Positions 1 to 14,935 of a stretch of DNA of 64,000 nt are shown here, in pieces (position 1 is the stretch's first letter; each line of letters begins with the position of its first letter). Below the pieces are notes generated by a model that did not search any database, was not told where the DNA came from, and worked only from the letters and a program-made list of their open reading frames with translations. The stretch is from Diabrotica undecimpunctata (lineage: Eukaryota > Arthropoda > Insecta > Coleoptera > Chrysomelidae), in assembly GCF_040954645.1 (NCBI RefSeq), contig NC_092803.1, positions 10,851,230-10,915,229 on the forward strand, read 5' to 3'. The position numbers and the translations under genes were made by a program.

Positions 1-2604
<2,604 letters not shown>

Positions 2605-2702
2605 TGTTTTGAGGTTTCCGCGGGAGCTATATGTGCTGTCACTATTTTTCCCGGATTGACTCCGCGTTGTAAAATGCTGGTTTTCTTGAAAACCATTGTT
2701 TT

Positions 2703-2742
2703 GGCGACGTTTCGGCAAGGTCTCACTTGCCATTCTCAAGCC
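2703..2742 (-). ncRNA. Hammerhead-ribozyme-like motif, PLE copy A
   Basis: Reverse complement of the motif at 5642-5681 in the other arm. The order is GGC, TTGAGAA, a 6-bp hairpin GGCAAG/CTTGCC, GAAACGTC, GCC. This matches the type I hammerhead order: stem I, core box, stem II, GAAA, short palindromic stem III, cleavage base, stem I. PLEs are known to carry hammerheads in their terminal repeats. The core box differs from CTGANGA, so activity is uncertain. Confidence 0.5.
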
Positions 2743-2805
2743 TGGTGGATCTACTTCTCGTCGTTACTCGATTAGTACTGGTCGACTGGGCATTTCGGCG
2801 CTCGT

Positions 2806-4592
2806 TTAAATACTCTCTCGGCGGCGCGCGGGCTCTTGTGATTGGTCCTGCCTGTGTGCGAGTGGGCGGGGCCTTGTCTGGCGGTCTCGCTGTTTGTTTT
2901 TTCTGTGCGTTAACTGAAGTTGAATTTTTTTGGGCGGTTTTTGCAGAGCTGGTTTCCATGTTGTTGGTAGTCTTTGGGCATCATCTCGAGTGTTTAGGTT
3001 ATTTGGATATTTTTCTATTTCTATGGCTTCCCTGATTATTCGCTTGGTTTTGTGTTCGATGTTCGCTAGCATTGTTGTCTGTTCTAGATCGATCGTGTGT
3101 CCTGTTGTTAGGGCATGTTGTGCAAGGGAAGATGTCTTTTCTTGCTTTGCAATAGCGTTTCGATGTTCTTCTCGTCTTACTTGAATTCTTCGATTAGTCT
3201 GTCCGATGTAGGATTTGTCGCAGTCTCCACAGGGAATCTTGTACACTCCTTGGTTTTCTAGTGGGATTTTGGTTTTTGCGGAGTTAAGCATATTAGAAAT
3301 TTTCTTATCTGTGTTGAATATTGTCTCTATTTTATGTTTTCTTAGGACTCTACTGATTTTTTTCCGTAGTGCCTTCACGTACGGTAAAATCGTCTTAGCA
3401 ATAGGTTTTTCTTTTTCTTCTGTTGATTCTTTGCTTTTTCCTCCTTGTGATTTTTGTGCCTTTTCAATTGTGTACGTGGTGAAGCCATTTTTTCTTAATG
3501 CTGTTTGACCGTTTTCATTTCTTTGTTCCTGTGTTCTTCATCTGTTAATCTTTCTGATCTTATAGTCAGGGTTTTGATGACTGACTGCAGTTGTGCAGGA
3601 TGGTGGTGTGAGTCAGCGTGTAGATATCTGTCGGTGTGTGTTGGTTTTCTGTATACCGTGTATCCTAAAGTTCCATCTGTTTTCTTGATTATTAAAACAT
3701 CCAAAAACGGTAGCTGTTGGTCTTTCTCTAGTTCCATAGTAAACTGAATTTTGGGGTGGATGGTGTTAATGTGATTTAGGAATGTATTTAGTTTTTCTTC
3801 CCATGTGTCCAGATAATGAAGGTGTCGTCCACGTATCTCAACCATAGTTTCGGTTTATACTCTGCCGTTGTTATTGCTCGTATTTCTATTTCTTGCATAA
3901 ACAGATTTGCTATCACCGGTGACAGTGGTGAACCCATGGGTGCTCCCTCGACTTGTTTGTACCTTTGGTCTTTGTATATGAAATATGTGTTGTTGAGGCA
4001 GTGTCTCGTTAGGTTTAGTGTATCCGGTGGTATTGGGTATTTTTTTCCTATAATCTCTAACGATTCTTCTACTGGGACGTTAGTAAAAAGTGACACCACG
4101 TCAAAACTCACTAGCAAATGTCCCGGGTCAAGAGTCACGTCCTTTATACGCTCGATGAAGTGGCCTGCGTTCTTGACGTAAGAATCCGCTTCCTCTGCGT
4201 ACGGTTGTAACTGATTGGCTAAGAACTTTGCGAGCGGCTGTGTGGGTGATCCGATTGAACTAACTATTGGTCGTAGTGGCATCCCAACTTTATGAACTTT
4301 TGGTAAACCGTAGAGCTTAGGGCACCTAGATGATTTTTCGCGTGGAATCAGCTTGGGCTGATCCTCCTTTTTTATGTTTGAAACTTTGATCTTGGCCTTC
4401 GTTGTTTTTTCTAGATACGTTGTTGGATCTGTGGCAATTTTTTCGTATGCTGTGTCGTTTAGAAGATCTGTTAATTTTTTGTCGTAGTCATCTATATTCA
4501 TTACTACCGTGGCGTTACCTTTGTCCGCTGGAAGGACGATTATTTCTTTGTTTTTCTGCAAATCTCGCAACTCTCGTAAATACAAAATCTCG
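2806..4592 (-). pseudogene. Penelope-like polyprotein, copy A (RT plus GIY-YIG)
   Basis: Read on the minus strand, the first piece (about 4585-3788) is the reverse transcriptase core, with SFDVVSLFTNVP, GAPMGSPLSP and the catalytic YVDD (codons at 3824-3835). The frame then shifts near 3810 into a linker with FLDVLIIKK and YRKPTHTD (to about 3495), and shifts again near 3500. The last piece (3378-2806) holds the GIY-YIG nuclease, GVYKIPCGDCDKSYIGQT, in which G, Y, YIG and a following Arg-rich helix are visible. The N-terminal third of a full PLE protein is missing. In life this protein would copy its RNA and nick the target. The frameshifts make this copy inactive. Confidence 0.85.
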
Positions 4593-5578
4593 TAAATACA
4601 TTCCTAAATCACATTAACACCATCCACCCCAAAATTCAGTTTACTATGGAACTAGAGAAAGACCAACAGCTACCGTTTTTGGATGTTTTAATAATCAAGA
4701 AAACAGATGGAACTTTAGGATACACGGTATACAGAAAACCAACACACACCGACAGATATCTACACGCTGACTCACACCACCATCCTGCACAACTGCAGTC
4801 AGTCATCAAAACCCTGACTATAAGATCAGAAAGATTAACAGATGAAGAACACAGGAACAAAGAAATGAAAACGGTCAAAACAGCATTAAGAAAAAATGGC
4901 TTCACCACGTACACAATTGAAAAGGCACAAAAATCACAAGGAGGAAAAAGCAAAGAATCAACAGAAGAAAAAGAAAAACCTATTGCTAAGACGATTTTAC
5001 CGTACGTGAAGGGCACTACGGAAAAAATCAGTAGAGTCCTAAGAAAACATAAAATAGAGACAATATTCAACACAGATAAGAAAATTTCTAATATGCTTAA
5101 CTCCGCAAAAACCAAAATCCCACTAGAAAACCAAGGAGTGTACAAGATTCCCTGTGGAGACTGCGACAAATCCTACATCGGACAGACTAATCGAAGAATT
5201 CAAGTAAGACGAGAAGAACATCGAAACGCTATTGCAAAGCAAGAAAAGACATCTTCCCTTGCACAACATGCCCTAACAACAGGACACACGATCGATCTAG
5301 AACAGACAACAATGCTAGCGAACATCGAACACAAAACCAAGCGAATAATCAGGGAAGCCATAGAAATAGAAAAATATCCAAATAACCTAAACACTCGAGA
5401 TGATGCCCAAAGACTACAACAACATGGAAACCAGCTCTGCAAAAAACCGCCCAAAAAAATTCAACTTCAGTTAACGCACAGAAAAAACAAACAGCGAGAC
5501 CGCCAGACAAGGCCCCGCCCACTCGCACACAGGCAGGACCAATCACAAGAGCCCGCGCGCCGCCGAGAGAGTATTTAA
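4593..5578 (+). pseudogene. Penelope-like polyprotein, copy B (5'-truncated, GIY-YIG)
   Basis: One open frame of 310 codons (4646-5578) starts inside the RT-to-nuclease linker. It shows FLDVLIIKK and YRKPTHTD near residues 10-35, a Lys/Glu-rich stretch near residues 75-115, and GIY-YIG from about residue 164 (GVYKIPCGDC, then SYIGQTNRR). It ends in a basic Arg/Pro-rich tail with stop at 5576-5578. Unlike copy A it has no frameshift, but the reverse transcriptase is entirely absent, so it cannot be autonomous. The first Met is just where the open frame begins; I see no evidence of a real start. Confidence 0.8.
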
Positions 5579-5641
5579 ACGAGCGCCGAAATGCCCAGTC
5601 GACCAGTACTAATCGAGTAACGACGAGAAGTAGATCCACCA

Positions 5642-5681
5642 GGCTTGAGAATGGCAAGTGAGACCTTGCCGAAACGTCGCC
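5642..5681 (+). ncRNA. Hammerhead-ribozyme-like motif, PLE copy B
   Basis: Stem I strand GGC (5642-5644), core box TTGAGAA (5645-5651), stem II GGCAAG (5653-5658) with loop TGAGAC and CTTGCC (5665-5670), then GAAACGTC (5671-5678) and the returning stem I strand GCC (5679-5681). In hammerhead numbering, the box reads U3 and A8 where the consensus has C3 and G8, so the 3-8 pair could still form as U-A. Stem III would be the two-base palindrome ACGU, as in the minimal hammerheads reported for PLEs that work as dimers. Confidence 0.5.
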
Positions 5682-5747
5682 AAAACAATGGTTTCAAGAA
5701 AACCAGCATTTTACAACGCGGAGTCAATCCCGGAAAAATAGTGACAG

Positions 5748-5980
<233 letters not shown>

Positions 5981-5984
5981 AGAG

Positions 5985-8700
5985 TGATGGGGGGCAACTG
6001 GACCCAGGGGGTGTCTGGGCCATACTTTTTCACTCCAAAATATTCATTCTAACCTTCATAGTACTTCTGGTGTCTGTGAGAAGTCCAATTTAAATTCGTA
6101 GTTATTTTTTATGAAATCAATGTGGCGTTCTTGTGATTTACATTATTGTTTTAATTATCAAGGTAAGTGTGTTTACCATGTATATTAGTGTAAAAGTGTT
6201 GATTAATATTCTATTAAAAATGTTTAAATTAGTTTTGCATGCTTATTTTATTAACATTGAGGTTAGAATGGGTGGTCCAATTACCCCGAGAGCTTTTGAT
6301 CTTTCGGAATAACTGGAACCCATATCGGAGTAACTGGGCCAGGGCCTGGTTCAGTTATCCCCCAGACCTAGGTTATATCAGATTGTTTTTGTTTCAGAAG
6401 ATGGTACAAACGTACATAAGAAAAACTCAGAAAGGTGCTGACTCCTTAGATACAACGAAAGATCTTGATAGGGCAATTGAGAAATGGCATCAAAACGACA
6501 CGGAGTGCATTATTATTTTACAGTATTCCACGATCTGCATTGAAGCATCGAGTCAAAGGAACGCGTGGGTCTAGACTAACTTCAAAAGAAGATAACGGTG
6601 GTGGAGGAGTTCAGTCATATTTGCCGTCTTTTAAGGAAAAAAAATTGCAGATTGCATGAAAATTATGAACAAAATGGGTTTACCCTATCCAGAGACGAAG
6701 TACTAGACTTAGTACAATTCTATATAAGACAGAATAATATAAAGAGTAGATTTAATGACCATAGACCAGGCCCTGACTGGTTTAGATTATTTAAAACTAG
6801 GCACCATCTTTTAATAAAAAAAAACCTAGGAGTAATGAATATGGTAGATGCGATTAGGTGAACCCTTGGGTCATCTATAACTTATTTGAAGTTTTCACAA
6901 AAACTGTGGAAGAACTAAACCTTAAGGGGAAACCAGAACGGATATTTAATTACGACGAGTCGTCATTTTGCCATGACCCTAATAAAACAAATGCCGTTGG
7001 TGCAATTCAGCAGTTGCAGGTGCAGGTGCAGCAGGTGCAGCCGTTGTTCTGCTGGTAGTCAAATGATACTCTCCTCTGTGTATTTAAAGGTAAATACGTA
7101 ATGGATAATTGGATTAATGAGAATACAACATGCCAAACTGCAGTTTATACAACGTCTCTAGGTTGGATGGAAACTACTTATTTTTGTAATTGGTTTAGAG
7201 ATGTTTTTTACCTAATATTACAAAGAAGAGACCAGCTTTATTAATTTACGATGACCATGTTACCCATGTGTCCACAGAATTAATTAAGTTAGCACAAAAA
7301 ATTAAATTACTATTATAAAGGTACCTCCACACATGATACATTTATTACAACCATTAGATATGTAGCTCTTTAAAGGTCTGAAAAATAGTTGGGGCAAGGC
7401 ACACATTAAGTGGCAGAGGAGAAATCCTTGCAAAAAAAATCCTAAAGAAATATTTGTACAAATGATAACCAATCTAGCACATGAAGTACCTAGTATTAAT
7501 ATTATTAACGGATTTAAAGCTACAGAAATTTATGATGCCGATAAACAAGGTCCTAACAGAGATGCAATTATTACGTGAATATTCAAAAAAGATGATTTGT
7601 TTAGGTATAAAAATAATCTTCTCAATCCCACTACAGTACACTTGCTTCTTTGAATGTCCAACATTCAGTAACTATCCCTTCCTCAGCCACAGTACAATCT
7701 GAAGACAGTAGGAGTACATCTTCAGCAGCACTACAACCAGATGCGAGTACCTACTGTTATAGCCACTGGAAATCAAGGAGGCTACGAGTATTCAAATGTA
7801 GGTTAACAAGCATCCCATACTTCTTCACAGAAGATACAAGATGGTACAATCAGATGTCTTGAACGTTTTTTTCCTATCAAAACAGCCAGAAACCTCTCTC
7901 TTTATCTTTGCAATTGGTAAAAGAACCAAAGCTAGTTCTGTAAACGAAGTTCAAGTAGAAAAAGGAAGCCCTGTCTCGCAAATTGGATCTTCTTTACAAA
8001 CACGTAAATCATTTGAGAAATTGTTGTTAGAAATGATAAAAAATAAAAGACCACAGAATTAAGGGAAGAAATAAAATAGACTGGTCACCAACTGTGAAAT
8101 TATCACCTGCAAAGAACACCTATTAAAAAAGAATTACCTAATAAAAAAAGAACAAGAAGAGAAAGAAAAAATAAAAGCAATTGAAAAAAAAATGTATAAA
8201 AAGAAAGGCTATACCGAAAGCCTAATGAAGCAGGCCTTGAATAAGCTTTTACAAACACAAGAAAAAGAAAAGTTTTGATTGTATATCAAAAAGTAGTGAT
8301 GATGTTGATTTGCAAGATATTGTAGAAAAAAATGAAAGATATTTACATAGCGAGAAGAAATTAAAAATGTTCTGTAATAATATTGATGAGCAGACCTGTG
8401 GAAATTTTCAACAACTAGGCCTTAACCTTGGTGAATATATAATCTTTAAGTATAAAGTATTTTCCATGAAAAATCTTTAGCTTTACAGATGACCAGGTTG
8501 AAATTTGTATCAGGACAGAGACCAAGTCTTGGAAGTGGGCAGATAAAGCAGATATACGATTGAAATAAAGTTATTGGTGCAATTAAAGAACCAAAAATTA
8601 TTTCTAAAAAATGGTTTTTTCATGTGGAAGAATTGCAGCATTTTTGGCACAATATATGAGATTATACACGCTCCTTTACTAATCTTATTTTTCAATTTGC
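5985..8700 (+). mobile_element. Decayed pogo-like DNA transposon
   Basis: A pogo-type transposase in pieces (next entry), preceded by about 400 bp holding several copies of a motif like AACTGGnCC (near 5996, 6309, 6328 and, inverted, 6353) that may be transposase-binding sites. I could not find a matching terminal inverted repeat at the right side, so both limits are approximate. Confidence 0.65.
6399..8690 (+). pseudogene. pogo-like transposase, broken
   Basis: Begins at MVQTYIRKT, typical of the psq-type helix-turn-helix start of pogo/Tigger transposases. The DDE domain follows in pieces: a first catalytic region ending ERIFNYDESSF (about 6950), then ALLIYDDHVTHVS (about 7230), where family members have a DGH-like second catalytic motif, and PPHMIHLLQPLDM (about 7330) followed by the LFKGLKNSW segment. 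Near 7450-7560 lies NGFKATEIYDADK, and at 8410-8680 LGEYIIFKYK and SFTDDQVEICI resemble the C-terminal domain of insect pogo proteins. Several stops and frameshifts occur (for example at 6859, 7317 and 7352), so it is dead. Confidence 0.75.
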
Positions 8701-11045
8701 ATTCCTTGTTTAGGAATAGATTAAGATAATAGTTTTGATTTTTTTAGTTTTAATAAACTCTTTAAATGTAAGTTTATAAACTCTTTAATGTAATGGCATT
8801 AAATACAAGTTATTAGCAGCAAACTGTGTATAATTTGTTCATAAACTTTATCTGCTATATGAGACGATACCCTTACATTGAGTCTGGTTTCAAATCCGCT
8901 TAATATAAATTATTGTTTGAGGTGTCTTTGAAAAGTGTAAAGATATCCAATCACGCCCAGATAGCCCACAATGATTTCTACCCACAATTGTTTATTTACA
9001 TGGACAAATTGCGCTTAGTGAAAATTATAAAGCCAGCAAGGAGAATTTTTACCGGCGAGGGATCGTCAAAAAAAAAGAGTTTTAAAGAGTTTTTTGTTCT
9101 ACATTAGCGCTTTACTTTCGGAGGTAGTTATATTGTTACCCATTGGCAACCACCGTTTCTGATGTGTAGTTTAAGAGCTACATGCTCACAACTAGAAACG
9201 CATATCATAGCAAAAAAGCAACAGCGAAATATAAAACTAAGCAAGGCAATTGCCACATTTACATAAAATCTCAATCGTAACTAGAATAAAAAACAATTTA
9301 GTATAGAAATGTGGGGATGAGCAAAAAAGGCAGTATAAAAAATCCTTCAATAATACAAGACCAAAACACTAAATGAAGACATGTGCTTCTTCGTAGGTAT
9401 TTAGTGAACAAACCGCATGAATTTGCAACCAATCATTAAAATAGTAATTTAAACCACAATCAAGAAATAATTAATTATCAACGTCCAGATAATAATGAGA
9501 TTTCTCAAAAGACAGTGGGTTGAAGTCCTGGTTAAGTGAAATAGGGTGAAAAAACATTGACCAGCAATTCCCACAAATACAGCTTTATCAATAAATTTGC
9601 TAAATGATCTTAGTGTTGCAGATTAATAACCAGGATTTTAAGAAAAAAAACTTATTTCATACAACGAACTGATGATTCAATGATGATTTTGTGTAATATA
9701 TTTTTCATGAGATATTTTTCCTAGTATATATTGTTTGAGTAACTTCTGAAATAAAAACTTAAAAAAGAAAGAACAAACAGAAACCTATTAAGGTATTTAA
9801 TCCAACCGCCAGCTTAACTATTCCCGTCTCCCTTATTAATTTTCCTTTCTTCTCGTCGCAACAACTCCCCAGTTTCCCGGAATTAAACATTGACGATCGA
9901 TTGAAAGAAGACAAGTCAATTTTGAATAACAACTCTGCGATATGAATTTATATCAGAGTCTGTCCCATAAATCGGCCCTTTCGAGATTACTGAAAGGATC
10001 TCCGCAGGCTTCCATCTTAAAGTTTCTTATCTTCCATGGAAGAGTAATTCTCCGTAAACTCTAATCACATTTCGAGTTTTTGGAGTATTTTAAGTATTAG
10101 ATTGAATCTTTTGTGAACGAAGGCTTAGGAAAAATTGGTGGAGCGAATATTTTTATTTATTTTGTATTGACTCAACTATTGTAGAACGCAGTTGTTCATA
10201 TAACTTGCAGGAATAATTCCAAATAAATACAATGCATATTAGTACATTTGAAATGTAAAAAATAAAAGGGAAATAACAAAAGAAAAAAATAAAATATATG
10301 TCTGAATTGTATATTAACTTTTCTGACGGATATTCTTAAGTTAAAATTGATTTCATATAACGCAACACAACATTATTGGCAATATCATTTTAAAGTCGTC
10401 TACTTTAAAATAATATGACGAGATATATAAGTTCACACTCCTAACTCTTACCTTTACAATAAACTGATTAAAAATTCTACAAATCTGTGAACATAATCAC
10501 ACCTAGAACAACGACCGCCTAAAAACAGACAGAACACCCTTATAAACTTAATTGAGCAAGATTTTTCTCGTTTTTATTTGAAATCCAGCTGTCCCTGTCA
10601 TTACCAGAACTTTAAATCGGTGGGTTTTCTTGAATAAGAGACGTCTTTAGTGTTAAAACTGGAAAAGCGCCGAGTTTTTAATGAGCGTCTGTCCCAATCT
10701 GGATGATCTACCAGAGAATTAGAAGTGTTATGGCGGGTTGGTAAGGGTGGGTATTGTTTTAATAAGATAAACTTTAAAGTTTTAAGAAAATTCTCGTCTT
10801 GATTAAAATTCATCGCTAGAGAATACGGAATTAATTTGTAGTAAATGAAAGTTGCAATCTGTTTCGGTTTTTGTTATGCGGGTGTTTTCAAATTGTATAT
10901 GGTCTACGTTTATTAGATAGCAACGATTAAGAAATTAATAACAGGAATTTTTAGCTCTAATATCACATTTTTTTTTGAAAGCCGTCTGTTGTAATATATG
11001 TTATGTATAAACCTATCATACTGTAACCGATTGAATTATTGTATA
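8701..11045. other. Noncoding stretch, no recognised element
   Basis: I see no coding similarity or repeat structure here. Two parts, about 9800-10080 and 10580-10800, are less AT-rich than their surroundings but have no recognisable content. Confidence 0.5.
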
Positions 11046-11340
11046 CTTTTCATTCATTCATGATACCATCTGGAACCCTTTACTAGCTTGTACAGGTCTA
11101 GTAACATCTTTTTTTGGAATCAGTTAATAGTCTTTAAAAAGTGATTGTCTTTTGTGGTATAATGTCTGGCAGTCATGGAAGATAATGTTAACTGTTTCAG
11201 ATTCTCTGCTACAGGGGTTACACCTTGTCTCCATGAAACAGTCCTATTGTATTTAGGTATCTCTATACTGCCGGATATTCATTAAGGTACCTTCTTTGAC
11301 TATAATCTGATTGCTGTTTGTTTTTTTTTTGCAGTTTTTC
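11046..11340 (-). pseudogene. Non-LTR retrotransposon C-terminus (I/R1-like)
   Basis: Read on the minus strand this gives ETRCNPCSRESETVN, then a His/Cys region and CQTLYHKRQSLFKDY. That matches the C-terminal Cys-rich tail (CxxC...HxxxxC followed by an Arg-rich helix) of I- and R1-like elements. Stops interrupt it, and nothing upstream of this domain is recognised. Confidence 0.5.
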
Positions 11341-11369
11341 AGCTCTTTCAGCGCATGTCCGTTTATGAT

Positions 11370-11402
11370 ACATTTTCTTCATCTTATAGATGAAGAAAAT
11401 GT
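11370..11402. repeat. Perfect 14-bp hairpin
   Basis: ACATTTTCTTCATC, loop TTATA, then GATGAAGAAAATGT. It lies just beyond the 3' side of the minus-strand RTE-like piece. Half of it looks like that element's GAAGAA-type tail, so the hairpin may arise from two tails in opposite orientation. Confidence 0.7.
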
Positions 11403-12275
11403 GCACCTATAGTGCGTTGACGAATTATGTTAAGGCCAGCCGTCTGTCTATTGCGGCATGCAAAAGATCGCCAGTGTTATTTATGCCTGTCCAGTTCTTT
11501 ATGTTCCGTAGCAACGACATTTGTTTGCGACCTACTCCTCTCTTGCCTTCAATCTTACCCTGATGATTAGTTGAGGAATTCTTTTTCTCTTAGAATATGG
11601 CCGAGGTATCCAATTTTTCGTACCTTGATCAAATTGAGTAGTTCTCTCTCAGTATTTTCCTTACTTAAGACTTCCTCGTTTCTCACCCTATCTGTCCATG
11701 CTATGCGGAACATTTCGAAGGCCTCCAACTTATTAATGGAAGGTACTCTTAACGTCCATGTTTCCATGCCGTATAACAGTATGGACTATACATAGCATTT
11801 AACCATACTGTAGCGGAGATTGAAGGAAAGATTGCGGTTACATAGTAGCGGTTTAAATTTATAAAAGCTTGTCTTGCTTGTTTGGTACGGCATTTTATTT
11901 CTTGTTGAGGATCCCATTGGTCCTTCGTCATTATTCCCAAGTATTTAAATGTTTTCACTTGATCGATTGGAGCATTATCTACTTGCAGTTGTATTCTTAA
12001 AAGTGCGTTATTTCTTATTGTTATGCATTTAGTTTTACCAGCATTTATCTTTAAGCCATATATTTTTCCTACGGTATTTATTTTATTTAACATCATTTGC
12101 ATATCATGTTGGTTGTCTGTTATTATCGCCGTGTCGTCGGCGTAACGAATGTTATTTATGGGGAAGCCGTTTACCTTTATTCCGCACTGAGAGCCTTCCA
12201 GTGCCTCTGCAAAAATGTTCTCCACATAGAGATTGAAGAGCATAGGAGACAAAATAGACCCCTGTCGCACTTAAA
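11403..12275 (-). pseudogene. RTE-like retrotransposon, RT 3' half to C-terminus
   Basis: Minus strand. The piece starts at RQGSILSPMLFNLY (RT motif around 12270), then INNIRYADDTAII with the catalytic YADD (about 12145), GLKINAGKTK, FKYLGIMTK and the AWTLRVPSINKLEAFEMFR segment. It ends with RTDRVRNEEVL-type and YLGHILREKE motifs near 11570-11600 and a decayed GRKQ-type tail to about 11430. Non-LTR pol of this kind copies the element RNA at a nicked target. Endonuclease and the N-terminal half of RT are missing, as usual for 5'-truncated insertions, and frames shift near 11760 and 11720. Confidence 0.75.
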
Positions 12276-12699
12276 AGTTCAACAAAAAAAGTTACCTGGA
12301 TTTCACTAAATGTTACTTTTCTTTTTTTATTTCTGGAATTAGGATTGAAATTACACTGCAAACATAAACAAATGCATCTCCAACTGATGATCTGGGACAA
12401 ACAAAATGAGGATGGAAGCTGTTCACTGGGACGCAAAATTTGACTGGAAAAAACTGGAATGCATGTGGGTATCTTTGAAAGTTGCTGTAAACGCCGCTTT
12501 GCAAATATCTCAGATGAGAGACGGCATGGAAAATAAAACACAGTAATTACTAGTTCCAAATTGCCTCATTACATTGAGTATGATTCACTTTTTTTAACAA
12601 ATTTGCCGGCTTCTTAACGCCAACACTCGCCGCGTCTGGTCTCAACCAAAATTCTTTCCCAACTCCTTAACTACATATACTACACAATTAACTGCCACA
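12276..12699. other. Noncoding stretch
   Basis: No recognised content between two RTE-like fragments of opposite orientation. Confidence 0.4.
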
Positions 12700-12985
12700 G
12701 TAGACTAAACAAAAAGAATTACTCAGCATAATAAAAGAGAGAAAAATACAATACTGGGGTCATGTGTTGAGAGGTGAAAGATGTAAATTACTCCAAATCA
12801 TATTAGAAGGTTAAGTGCAGGGCAATAGATCAGTTTGAAGAGGCCAGAACTCGTGGCTGAAAAACCTGAGGAGATGGTCTGACCACTCATCCACAGAAAT
12901 CTTTTGTGCAGCAGTTTCCAAAGCTACCATTGCCATTTGGATAGCCAACGTTCGAAAGGAGGCGACGTAATAAGAAGAAGCAAGC
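12700..12985 (+). pseudogene. RTE-like 3' end fragment
   Basis: Translates to ELLSIIKERKIQYWGHVLRG, then LLQIILEG, SWLKNLRRWSD, FCAAVSKATIAIWIANVRK. This is the last 90 or so residues of the RTE-like pol seen many times in this window, ending in the AATAAGAAGAAG tail. Two in-frame stops are present and everything upstream is truncated. Confidence 0.7.
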
Positions 12986-14330
12986 TGGCAATATTTTAAA
13001 CGTGTAGGTCAGCCACCAACAAATCCGATTATTTTCAGGATTTGGTAAAATGTGCCGTCTATGTGAAATATTTACCATAATAACTATATTACATTTAATT
13101 ATAATTTTATTACAAAGAGGTTTTATTTATTTATTTTTTGCTTCATTGTTCTGAAATAAAAATTTAATTTTTATAAATGTACGCTATGAAATATTCAACA
13201 ACAATATGGTGCCTGGTAAGGATAATAATTTAGTTTTATCTGTCTCATTTATATTGACAACACAGATATATTAAAAACTTTAATGTACATGACTTTAAAA
13301 TGTAATCGCCACGGTGTTAAATTCCAGTGCTAACATTGAGTTGTCTTTTCACGTTAAAGTTCAATTTCTTTTAATCTTCTGCGCATAGTACACGAACTTA
13401 AGAGAATTTCAATAAAGACATACTAAAGAAAAGAGGGAGATGTGCAGATGATGTAAAGAGATAATAACAAAGAGTACGGAAGAACTTATTACAATTGCGA
13501 CATTAGCAAAACGTTTTTTTTTAGTGACAAATGAATGCTAACTTAAGTCAACATTTAATAATAAGGGAAACAAGTCATGTAACATAAAATAGACACTTGA
13601 TATTTATTTACTCCGAAGGTGGAGAATCTTTAACTTGCAAATGAAAGTAACTGTCAATACGGCTTAAGGTCGTCTTTCAAATTATTGCATTTTATAAAAT
13701 TGTTTGGATTGTGTGTTTGAATTGATCATTAAAAAATAAAAATAAACTGTTATAAATGTACATCGTCAAAAGTTCCAATAAATAATATTGCGACCACTCT
13801 GCTAGTAGGATTTCTTAAGCTGCGCCATGTGTGTCCTTTACAAATCTCTCGCTGACACCGGATTTGAGGTAGAGATTCGACCGGGACAGGAAATAAATGT
13901 TGGGCAGATAATAAATTTATTCTGTCTGCTCGCAGTGGTCCATTTGCGGATGTATTTGTTATTATGCGGAATCAACCAGACGTAGCAGGAGGAAGTACGG
14001 GTTCTGATAAACCTCGGGGATAAAGAGCGATACAGTATATTTTATTTATTAGTTTCCATTTATATAAAAAAGTAAAAGTCTGTTTATTATTGCTTGTGTT
14101 TATTTTTGCTTGGACGTTTATATCGCAACGACAGTCACTCATAGGTAGACAAATTTTAAAGTTTCAGTGTGTTAGTAATCTTGTTTTTCTTTTTCGACCA
14201 AAGTAGTTTTCATCATCCATTGTTTTCTTGGTATAGTTCGGATATTATATACTTACCTATTTTTTTACTTTAGCTTTACTTTTTTTAGTTTGTTAAATAC
14301 TCTTCTCTGTCCCAAACACGAATAACTAAC
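12986..14330. other. Noncoding stretch
   Basis: AT-rich, without coding similarity that I recognise. The part 13800-14030 is markedly richer in G and C (TAAGCTGCGCCATGTG and similar) than its flanks and unexplained. Confidence 0.45.
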
Positions 14331-14335
14331 TTTAA

Positions 14336-14930
14336 ATGGATTGCAATAAAAAATTAAAGTATATGCTCCAAAATCCAAAAGCTTTTTTTACACATTGTTG
14401 CTCTCAGATTAAAAATAAGTTTTGCAGGACGGCTCAAAATGTATTAGCAATTGTTGGATATTTTTTGCTACTGTTACATCAACTGCTGGTTTTTAAATTT
14501 TTCGGAGAAAAGAACATTTATTGTAAATTCAATTTTAAATCGAAGTATACCAACAACCTGTGAAACTAGATGGACTTCAAAGTCGAAAATTGTAAGCTAT
14601 GTTAATTCAAAATGAAATGAGTTAATTTCAGTTTTCAATCAAATTATCGAAGACGAAAATTGAGGAGCAACTAAAATGTTTAGATATAATTTTGTGTCAA
14701 AAATAAATAGATATAGCTTTGGGAAAAATAAGACAACTTCGTAATCAGGCTATTAATAATTTATTTACTGTGGCTGAATTAAGGATATCAGAATATAACT
14801 TAAATCCACCTAAAAGAATGAAAGAGTCGACCGATTGGAGGACCGGACTACAAAATATAGAGCCTTATATTTTGAAATTATAGATAATATTATTATGCAT
14901 TAAGAAAATTGAAAAAAAATTTAAATTTTT
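14336..14930 (+). pseudogene. hAT transposase (ZMYM1-like), central part
   Basis: Motifs of insect hAT transposases related to the ZMYM1-like group are visible through frameshifts: NPKAFFTHCCS, TRWTSKSKIVSYVNS, ELISVFNQIIED, IALGKIRQLRNQAINN and ALYFEIIDNIIMH. These proteins cut and paste hAT elements through an RNase H-like DDE domain. The N-terminal zinc finger was not found. Many stops show that the copy is dead. Confidence 0.6.
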
Positions 14931-14935
14931 TTAGC

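Noticed and set aside
2727..3508. Plus-strand frames over PLE copy A
   Set aside because: Antisense shadows; the GIY-YIG and RT motifs are on the minus strand.
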